64,000 nucleotides of DNA from Candidatus Methanohalarchaeum thermophilum (GTDB lineage: Archaea > Halobacteriota > Methanonatronarchaeia > Methanonatronarchaeales > Methanonatronarchaeaceae). Position 1 is the first letter of the stretch, and each line of letters starts with the position of its first letter. The notes under the pieces are model-generated. The model was not told where the DNA came from, did not search any database, and saw only the letters and a program-made list of their open reading frames with translations. The stretch spans positions 930,001-994,000 of the forward strand of contig MSDW01000001.1 in NCBI GenBank assembly GCA_001914405.1, given 5' to 3'. Below, one piece after another: positions 57,976-64,000 of the stretch. A program made the position numbers and the translations under genes.

Positions 57976-58605
57976 ATGTCTAAAGAAGAAATATTAAAAG
58001 ACCTGCATGAGGGTATTATAGACCTAGATGAAGAAAAAATAAAACAAACATCACAAAAAGCATTAGATGAAGGAGTAGAACCTATAGATGCAATAATGGA
58101 TGGATTGATTCCTGGTATATCTGAAATGGGAGAAAAATACGATGAGGGAGAGGTTTTTGTACCAGAAATAATGATCGCTTCGGAATGCCTATATGCTGGA
58201 TTAGATATATTAAAGCCACATATAGACGAAGAAGACCTTGCAGCATCAGGTAAAATAATTATTGGAGTAGTTGAGGGAGATGTCCACGATATAGGTAAGA
58301 ACTTGGTTAAGTTAATGCTTGAGGTAAAAGGATTTGACATAATTGATCTAGGTAAAGACGTCGAAAATGAGGAATTTAAAGAAGCACTAGAGCAGAATGA
58401 TGCAGATATCATAGCCGTTTCAGCAATGATGACCTCCACTATGTCAGGAATAAAAGATATAGTAGAACTATCAAAAGGAAGTGGAGTTAAAATACTGGCA
58501 GGAGGAGCCCCCGTAACGAGAGAACAAGCAGAAGAACTAGGAGCAGATGGATTTGCACCTAAAGCAACAGGAGCAGCAGAAGAAGCATTAGAACTAATGA
58601 AGTAA
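57976..58605 (+). CDS. Corrinoid protein (MtaC/MtbC/MttC-like)
   Basis: A 209-residue cobamide-binding protein carrying the methyl group between a substrate methyltransferase and the UROD-fold partner upstream. Residues 1-90 form the four-helix cap; residues 91-209 are the B12 Rossmann domain with the base-off/His-on motif D102-x-H104-x-x-G107 in EGDVHDIGKNL, followed by the SxL-type region VSAMMTSTMSGIK and GGAPVTREQAEELGADG. GGAGG precedes the ATG. Two-gene operon. Substrate class (methanol, methylamines, methylthiol or a betaine) cannot be told from sequence alone. Confidence 0.92.
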   Translation: MSKEEILKDLHEGIIDLDEEKIKQTSQKALDEGVEPIDAIMDGLIPGISEMGEKYDEGEVFVPEIMIASECLYAGLDILKPHIDEEDLAASGKIIIGVVEGDVHDIGKNLVKLMLEVKGFDIIDLGKDVENEEFKEALEQNDADIIAVSAMMTSTMSGIKDIVELSKGSGVKILAGGAPVTREQAEELGADGFAPKATGAAEEALELMK

Positions 58606-58992
58606 CTTAAACCCACCTACTATCTACTTTTTATTACTTATTTCTTTATTCAATATTAGAAAAATCTCTTTATTCAATATTAAAAAAGAGCAATATTTAT
58701 ACATAGTAGAGTAAGGGAGAGAACTTCAGGATTGGCCATGTGGATCACTTAACTCTTTAAGGTCCGAAGGTGATTTTAGTTCCTGAGTATTTTTTGGTAC
58801 TTTTTTCTTAAGTTTTTAACTTATTTGGTGAGAAATCCCCTTCCTAAATCTCTGATTAGGTAGGGGTAGTTCACGTTGATTATGAGGGGATTGTATTATA
58901 GTGGAAATTATTAGTGAAAATAAAAAATAAGTATTAAATGGTTGTTTAGAGCATCTTAAATTGGTTTTTAATTTAATTTGAGGTTTTAGCTA
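58606..58992. other. Intergenic region with solo hairpin S5
   Basis: No gene. Includes a TTCAATATTAGAAAAATCTC tandem-like repeat (58651-58688), the solo hairpin at 58821-58874 and the DNA ligase promoter. Confidence 0.45.
58821..58874 (+). repeat. Solo IS605-type end hairpin S5
   Basis: After TTTAAC: TTATTTGGTGAGAAATCCCC, hairpin TTCCTAAATCTCTGATTAGG, then TAGGGGTAGTTCAC. The left part matches family C and the right part matches the TnpB elements. Confidence 0.6.
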
Positions 58993-60891
58993 ATGGATTA
59001 CTCTGAATTGGTAAAAAGTTATAAGAAACTTGAATCTACTCAGTCGACGTTAGAAAAAACTGAAATAATTTCAAAATTATTTATTAATTCGCCTAAAGAA
59101 GATTTAGATACATTAGCTCATTTAATTAGGGGTAAAGCTTTTTCCGAATGGAAAAATTTGGATTTGGGTATTGGTAAGAAACTTATAATAAAGGCAATTT
59201 CTAAAGCTACTGGAATAAAGGAAGAGAAGGTTAAAAAGGAATGGAAAAATAAAGGAGATTTAGGAGATGCAGTAGAGGTTATAGTAAAAAATAAAAAGCA
59301 ACAAACTTTGACAACGAAAAAATTGACTTTAAGTTTGGTTCAGGAAAATCTAGAGAAAATAGCCGGAGCAGAGGGCAGTGGAAGTCAATCCAAAAAGATT
59401 TCCTTGATCGCTGAGTTGATTGGTTCGGCTGAGCCTGAGGAGGCAAAGTATATTGTCAGAACGGTTTTAGAGAATCTAAGAATAGGTGTTGGGGAAGGAT
59501 TGGTTCGTGATGCTATAGTAAAGGCATTTTTTAGTGAATTAATTGGTTTAAGTGAACTTGATGGCTATGAGATTACTGGTCAACAGGTTGGAATAGACAA
59601 ACAATTACTTGGATCTATCTCAGAATATAGATTGAACAAAGTTAAGGAAAAAACCGAGTTAATTGAAATAGATTTATCGGATGACGGAATAAGTAAGCTC
59701 TGGAAGAAAGAAGGAGCCGATGTTTTTATCACTGATAGGAAAAAGGAAATTGAGGATAGATTGAAGGGAATTGTACAACATGCTTACGATGTTTCAACTG
59801 ATTTTGGAGAGGTTGCAGAGGTTGCAAGTAAGAAAGGAGTTCAAGGTCTTAGGGAAATGGATATAGAGTTATTTAGGCCGATAAGAGTTATGTTAGCTCA
59901 GAAATCAGATTCTATGGAAGATGCATTTGAAGCTGTCGGAAGCGAAGAAGGGTTAGCGGCTCTAGAATATAAGTATGATGGAATTAGGGTTCAGATCCAT
60001 AAAGAAGGAAGTGATGTTAAAATATTTACTCGAAGATTAGAAGAGATAACAGATCAATTTCCAGAGATTGTTAATGCCATTAAAGATAGCATAGATGAAG
60101 AAGAAGTTATCGTTGAAGGCGAATTAGTGGGATTTGATCCTCAAAAGGGATATTTGCCCTTTCAAAAACTATCCAAGAGAATAAAGAGAAAGTATAATAT
60201 ACGAGAGATGATAGAAAAAATTCCCGTTACTGTTTACTTATTTGATTTAATCTATTGTAATGGTAACTCCCTAATCAGACAGAATCTTAGAATTAGGTGG
60301 AGTAAACTGAATTCATTAATAAATAAAATAGATAATTCAGTGGAACTAGCATCTCACCTAGAGACATCTGATCTAGATAAAGCCCAAAGCTTTTATCAAA
60401 AAGCGCTAGACGAAAACCAAGAAGGGATTATGTTAAAGAACCTAAGTAAGAGATATAAGCCGGGTTCCCGTGTTGGCTATATGGTAAAACTAAAGCCCGT
60501 GATGGAAACTCTTGATTTAGCTATAATTGGAGCTGAATGGGGGGAAGGAAGACGAAGAGATTGGTTAGGTAGCTATAAATTAGCTTGTATGAACAAAGAA
60601 ACTGGAGAACTAAAGAGTATTGGAAAAATGGCTACAGGTTTTACGGACGAGCAATTAGAAGAACTTACAAATAAGCTAGAAGATATGATAATCCAAGAAG
60701 ATGGACGATCAGTAAAATTAAAGCCGAAAGTAATTGTTGAAGTAGCTTACGAAGAGATACAGGAATCACCAAAATATGAAAGTGGCTACGCGCTTCGTTT
60801 TCCCAGGCTTGTAGCTGAAAGAGAAACATTGGGAACTGGAGATGTAGATACACTAGACAGGATAAGAGAACTTTACGGAAAACAGTCCTAA
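58993..60891 (+). CDS. lig: ATP-dependent DNA ligase
   Basis: A 632-residue archaeal type I ligase that seals nicks in replication and repair. The N-terminal DNA-binding domain is about residues 1-290. The adenylation domain has motif I LEYKYDGIRVQIHKEG near residue 330 (nucleophile Lys), motif III VYLFDLIYCNG-like segment, motif IV EGIMLKNLSKRY and motif V MVKLKP. The C-terminal OB-fold ends with SGYALRFPRLVAERE (motif VI region). Somewhat longer than the usual 560-600 residues, the extra being in the N-terminal half. Monocistronic. Confidence 0.95.
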   Translation: MDYSELVKSYKKLESTQSTLEKTEIISKLFINSPKEDLDTLAHLIRGKAFSEWKNLDLGIGKKLIIKAISKATGIKEEKVKKEWKNKGDLGDAVEVIVKNKKQQTLTTKKLTLSLVQENLEKIAGAEGSGSQSKKISLIAELIGSAEPEEAKYIVRTVLENLRIGVGEGLVRDAIVKAFFSELIGLSELDGYEITGQQVGIDKQLLGSISEYRLNKVKEKTELIEIDLSDDGISKLWKKEGADVFITDRKKEIEDRLKGIVQHAYDVSTDFGEVAEVASKKGVQGLREMDIELFRPIRVMLAQKSDSMEDAFEAVGSEEGLAALEYKYDGIRVQIHKEGSDVKIFTRRLEEITDQFPEIVNAIKDSIDEEEVIVEGELVGFDPQKGYLPFQKLSKRIKRKYNIREMIEKIPVTVYLFDLIYCNGNSLIRQNLRIRWSKLNSLINKIDNSVELASHLETSDLDKAQSFYQKALDENQEGIMLKNLSKRYKPGSRVGYMVKLKPVMETLDLAIIGAEWGEGRRRDWLGSYKLACMNKETGELKSIGKMATGFTDEQLEELTNKLEDMIIQEDGRSVKLKPKVIVEVAYEEIQESPKYESGYALRFPRLVAERETLGTGDVDTLDRIRELYGKQS

Positions 60892-60958
60892 CCTCACTTA
60901 GATTTAGATCTTTGATTTGGGTAAAAATAATTAAAAAAATAAAATAATCTATTATGAA

Positions 60959-61735
60959 ATGTGTGAAATGCTTGCCGGTAGCTTTAATAAACCAATATCC
61001 CCCTCCTATCCACTTAAATACTTTGAAAAAAGAGATAAAGATAATCCGGACGGCTGGGGCCTAGGATACTTCCCAGATAACTCTGTAGAGTTGATAAAAG
61101 AACCAGTAAAAGCTGAAGAAAGTAAACTATACAGCTTTTTCTCAAATTACCAAGAAACTAGATCCAAGATATTTATTACTCATCTAAGAGGAGCAACAGT
61201 TGGAGAATTAAGCCATCAAAACACTCATCCATTTAAAAGAGAGCTAAATGGAAATGGATACATATTTGCTCACAACGGTACATTAAATGATATTAAAACA
61301 AAAAACTTAAAGAGATACTTTCCTATAGGCGATACAGATTCCGAATACGCCTTCTGTTATCTATTAGATCAATTAAAAGATAAATTAAGGAACCAGTACC
61401 TAAAAAACAACTTAGGTTTTTTAAGAAATTTATTTACAGAAATAAATAAATACGGCCAATTTAACTGCGTGATCTCTCAAGGCCAATACCTTTTCACATA
61501 CCACGATATGAAAGGATACAAAGGACTTCACTATTTGGACCCAAAACAGATAAAACCAAATTTAAAAGAAAAAACCCTACCAAAGGAAATAAAAAGATAT
61601 TTAAAAAACTTAAAAAAACTAAAAGGAAAAATAATAGCAACAAAACCCATACTAATGAAAGATAAATGGAAAAAATTTGATAAAGGAGAATATACAGTAA
61701 TAAAAAAAGGAAAATTCATATTAAGAGAAAAATAA
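60959..61735 (+). CDS. Class II glutamine amidotransferase domain protein (YafJ-like)
   Basis: A 258-residue Ntn-hydrolase. The second residue is the catalytic Cys (MCEMLAGSFNKP), exposed after Met removal. Conserved glutaminase segments: NPDGWGLGYF, FITHLRGATVG (Arg and Thr of the Gln site), NTHPFKRE and FAHNGTLNDI, then DTDSEYAFCYLLD. No synthase domain is fused; YafJ-type proteins are thought to be peptidases or deaminases of unknown substrate. The C-terminal 60 residues are very Lys-rich. ATG 60959 is fixed by the need for Cys2. Confidence 0.83.
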   Translation: MCEMLAGSFNKPISPSYPLKYFEKRDKDNPDGWGLGYFPDNSVELIKEPVKAEESKLYSFFSNYQETRSKIFITHLRGATVGELSHQNTHPFKRELNGNGYIFAHNGTLNDIKTKNLKRYFPIGDTDSEYAFCYLLDQLKDKLRNQYLKNNLGFLRNLFTEINKYGQFNCVISQGQYLFTYHDMKGYKGLHYLDPKQIKPNLKEKTLPKEIKRYLKNLKKLKGKIIATKPILMKDKWKKFDKGEYTVIKKGKFILREK

Positions 61736-61785
61736 CCCCTTAAAAAACCTTTTAGATAAAACCCATACAGTAATCTAAAATAAAA

Positions 61786-62747
61786 GGCTCTGTTGCAACC
61801 CTTCCCGGAACCTTCATGACCTCCCGGTAAAAAAGTGGGTTTGGGGATGGGATAATTGCAGTTGGAACTAGAGCTGGATGAGCTTCCGGAAACAGAGCTT
61901 TACAGATTCGTCAAAGAGATTAAACGTTTGGTAGCTAGGAAGGTTCCAAAGTATTCTTCCAAATACTCAAGAAAGGACTACACTTTAAGGCAGCAGCGCT
62001 GTCCTCATCTGCCTAAAAATAAAGAAAGAAGACACATACCGAGAGATCGCTGAAGAAGCCAGGGAGATGCCGAGAATAAGAAGCAAACTCGACTTAAATA
62101 AAGTTCCTCACCCTTCAACGCTCTGCAGAGCGTTCAACAAACTTTCGATGAAGAAATGGAGAAACCTCCTAAGGCTCTCAGTAAAGAAGCTGGACATCTC
62201 AGGAGTTGCAGGGATCGATGCCTCCGGGTTCGACAGAAGCCACGCATCACGCTATTACACCCAGAGGTCGGAGATGAAGCTGAGTTCATTGAAGACGACG
62301 CTCCTTGTAGATGCAAACGGGGCGATAGTCGACCTCCACGTAACGACAACCAGGAAGATATGACACAAAGATAGCTCCACAGATCGTTAGAAGGAACTCC
62401 AAACTTATAGACGTCCTATTAGGAGATAAGGGATACGACGACAAAAAACTTAGAGAACTATGCCTCGAGAAAGATGTAACACCCGTTATCAAACATAAAG
62501 AGTTCACAGAGAAGCATAAAAAACTCAACCAAGAGCTCGACGGCTACGAAAAAAGAAACATGAACGAGAGCCTTAACTCCTCGTTAAAGAGAAAGTATGG
62601 CTCCCACGTCTCTTCTAGAACCTGGTGGAAACAGTTCAGAGAAATAACGGTAAAATGCCTAGTGCAAAACATAGAAAAAACAGTAAATTATCTCGCGACC
62701 CTAACCCTTATGGTTCCAAGTAGTCTCAAAAGGGTTGCAACATAGCC
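61786..62747 (+). mobile_element. IS5-family insertion sequence, inactivated
   Basis: 962 bp bounded by inverted repeats GGCTCTGTTGCAACCCTT (61786) and its partner GGCTATGTTGCAACCCTT on the opposite strand at 62747, one mismatch. Contains a single broken DDE transposase. No clear target duplication. GC content is higher than in neighbours, consistent with recent arrival. Confidence 0.85.
61856..62745 (+). pseudogene. IS5-type DDE transposase, several frameshifts
   Basis: Read through frameshifts near 61990, 62045 and 62365, it encodes ELDELPETELYRFVKEIKRL, SKYSRKDYTLRQ, a segment ending EMPRIRSKLDLNKVPHPS, SGVAGIDASGFDRSHASRYY (first Asp), VTTTRKHDTKIAPQIVR, VLLGDKGYDDKKLREL (second Asp) and KRNMNESLNSSLKRKYGSHV (Glu). 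This is the haloarchaeal/methanogen IS5 transposase pattern. Not functional as read. Confidence 0.82.
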
Positions 62748-62867
62748 ATTTTTTTCTATTAGAGATTTAATTTAGCTGTTATTAGTTTTGTCTTAATTGG
62801 TATAGATGACTTTCTTCTTCACGAGTGAAGAAAAAAAGTAAATCAATGGGTTGTTTACTTGGTTTTA

Positions 62868-64000
62868 TCAATCTTTAAAATAAGAGTAGGTCCCTTTTTT
62901 TGCATATTTACATCTTAAGCCCATTCTTTCTTCATCAACGGAGTAGGCTTCCATTCCCGGAACTATTACTTTTACTACTGGTATACCTATTTCTTCTCTA
63001 GTCAAATCATGTATGATAATTCTGTCAACGCCTATTTTCATCAAGTTTCTTGATATCTCTTCAATGTCGTCCAAAATGTCATCGTATCCGAATGATCTGT
63101 TTCTTATCTCACTAAATGAACATACATTTGATTTTGACTTGTTGAACCAGAATTTGTTTCTTTTTTTAAGGCTTTTGTAATCCTTTTTTATTTTTCCGTT
63201 AACAGAGTTTTCTTTCTTTTTTGAATTGTAGATTTGTAGTAATCTGCTCTGAGCTACTTCAGTAATAGCTCTCTTTAGAGCTACCTCTGAATTAGGATGG
63301 GATCCAAAACCAATAGTAAGTAAACTGGGATCTTTTTTCCTGAGATCTTCAGAAACAGCTGCAAATGTTGGAACATTGAGATCATGGGTTAAATCTCTCA
63401 GTATTATTGAAACATCGTTTTCCTTAAATTTGTTAATTAATTCATTTAGTTTATTGCTTTCTGGTTCAATAACTGGCCCAGTTTCTTTTTTTACCTTAGC
63501 TATAGACCAAGCATCTCTTTCAACGACTTCGGTTAAAGCATGAAGAACAGCTTCTTCTAATACATTACCAGAGGCTAAGCCATTTGTATTTGTTTTAAAT
63601 AGTCCACCAGTGTATTCTATTGATAGTGGATGAAAAACAGCTTCTGCTGGAACATATATTTCTTCTCCTTCAATTAAATCATAGGATTTAACCCAAGGTA
63701 ATCTTATATTCTCAAAATTACCTATGTGATCAGGTAGTATTAGTTTTCGAGGATTTAAAACTACATTATCTTCTTTAAGTTCATTAAAAGATGCTTTAAC
63801 TAAGTCTCTGTCATGTAATTCAGCTGAATACCTTTCAATAGATTCCATAATTGCCGAAACCTTAGCTTCTGTTTTATTTAATCCTTTACCTTTATACAAA
63901 GAAATAGCTCCCTCATCTGCGCTAGGTCTTGATGCAGTAACGACTGGTAATCCAACTCGGTCTAATTCAGTTATATCTTCTATTTTCGATAAATTAATAT
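62868..64000 (-). CDS. ycaO: YcaO-domain protein, methanogenesis marker 1 type (McrA thioglycine synthesis), partial
   Basis: The frame runs off the right edge; the missing part is the N-terminus. Beyond the ATG at 63899 it stays open to 64000 (GLPVVTASRPSADEGAISLY), which is typical YcaO sequence. ATP-binding motifs: EAKVSAIMESIERYSAEL (the SxxxExxER type) and a Glu/Arg pair in EEAVLHALTEVVERDAW. The C-terminus holds VKVIVPGMEAYSVDEERMG, matching the marker-1 branch. In methanogens this protein acts with TfuA to install thioglycine in the McrA subunit of methyl-CoM reductase. No tfuA is visible before the edge. This is the clearest sign that the host is a methanogen. Confidence 0.88.
   Translation of the reverse strand, partial: INLSKIEDITELDRVGLPVVTASRPSADEGAISLYKGKGLNKTEAKVSAIMESIERYSAELHDRDLVKASFNELKEDNVVLNPRKLILPDHIGNFENIRLPWVKSYDLIEGEEIYVPAEAVFHPLSIEYTGGLFKTNTNGLASGNVLEEAVLHALTEVVERDAWSIAKVKKETGPVIEPESNKLNELINKFKENDVSIILRDLTHDLNVPTFAAVSEDLRKKDPSLLTIGFGSHPNSEVALKRAITEVAQSRLLQIYNSKKKENSVNGKIKKDYKSLKKRNKFWFNKSKSNVCSFSEIRNRSFGYDDILDDIEEISRNLMKIGVDRIIIHDLTREEIGIPVVKVIVPGMEAYSVDEERMGLRCKYAKKGTYSYFKD

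Noticed and set aside
57792-58616. 274-residue antisense frame opposite the corrinoid gene
   Set aside because: Ser/Ile-rich shadow of a strongly supported gene with an intact DxHxxG motif on the plus strand.
61786-62747. IS6 family, because the terminal repeat resembles GGCACTGTTGCAA
   Set aside because: The transposase remnants match the IS5-type haloarchaeal DDE protein, not IS6.

Overview
This is an AT-rich archaeal chromosome segment, almost certainly from a methylotrophic methanogen. The evidence is a YcaO protein of the methanogenesis-marker-1 (McrA thioglycine) type at the right edge, an MtaA/MtbA-type UROD-fold methyltransferase next to a corrinoid protein, a DUF2124 protein, archaeal CoaD, ATP-dependent DNA ligase, a prepilin peptidase, KaiC-like ATPases and TFB relics. 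Proteins are rich in Asp, Glu and Lys. A halophilic or haloalkaliphilic methyl-reducing methanogen (Methanonatronarchaeia-like) would fit; that assignment is inference.

Layout. 0-3.4 kb: membrane-protein fragment (left edge), DUF2124 gene, and a decayed SLC13 transporter cut by a non-coding repeat element. 3.7-6.3 kb: receiver/4xPAS histidine kinase. 6.4-9.4 kb: two non-coding repeats, a cysteine-rich small-domain protein and a dead TnpB element. 9.6-12.5 kb: intact ABC importer of the corrinoid/ferric-chelate class. 12.8-21 kb: methyltransferases, a radical SAM protein, small membrane proteins and several broken genes (TFB-like, methyltransferase paralogue, second TnpB), then a J-domain protein. 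21-24.4 kb: TG-rich non-coding DNA, a zinc-ribbon protein and a VWA protein. 25.4-31.5 kb: an island bounded by a tRNA(CAT) gene and a copy of its 3' half, carrying remnants of two tyrosine recombinases and two winged-helix/nucleotidyltransferase toxin-antitoxin-like pairs. 31.5-33.3 kb: cysS operon. 33.4-36.2 kb: repeat, TnpB with complete catalytic residues but a nonsense codon, nuclease-like gene and tRNA-Asn. 36.3-39.1 kb: HTH gene, aroA and a CPBP protease. 39.3-43.2 kb: relics (HsdS, beta-helix protein) and a Mop/TOBE protein. 43.3-48.7 kb: aroC, purL, hisF, coaD and a KaiC-like gene, closely spaced. 48.7-53.4 kb: repeats, an IS200 TnpA relic, nfo, a prepilin peptidase with a degenerate RecA-fold protein, and tRNA-Phe, tRNA-Gly(GCC) and tRNA-Gly(TCC). 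54-56.6 kb: a transglutaminase-fold protein and a run of three non-coding elements. 56.9-64 kb: the methyltransferase/corrinoid pair, DNA ligase, class II amidotransferase, a dead IS5-type element and YcaO.

The most unusual feature is a set of non-coding, GC-richer, hairpin-rich elements. Three sequence families (A about 310 bp, B about 410-460 bp, C about 414 bp; three copies each) and five roughly 55-bp solo hairpins share IS200/IS605-type ends with the TnpB elements and are preceded by the same motif (TTTATC or TTTAAC). Family A shares several sequence blocks with the region just downstream of the TnpB at 34 kb, where a TnpB omega/guide RNA would lie. Family A therefore looks like solitary, mobile guide-RNA-type genes that have lost their nuclease. 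Families B and C may be comparable but have no TnpB relative here. Housekeeping genes are intact, while accessory and mobile genes are extensively frameshifted.
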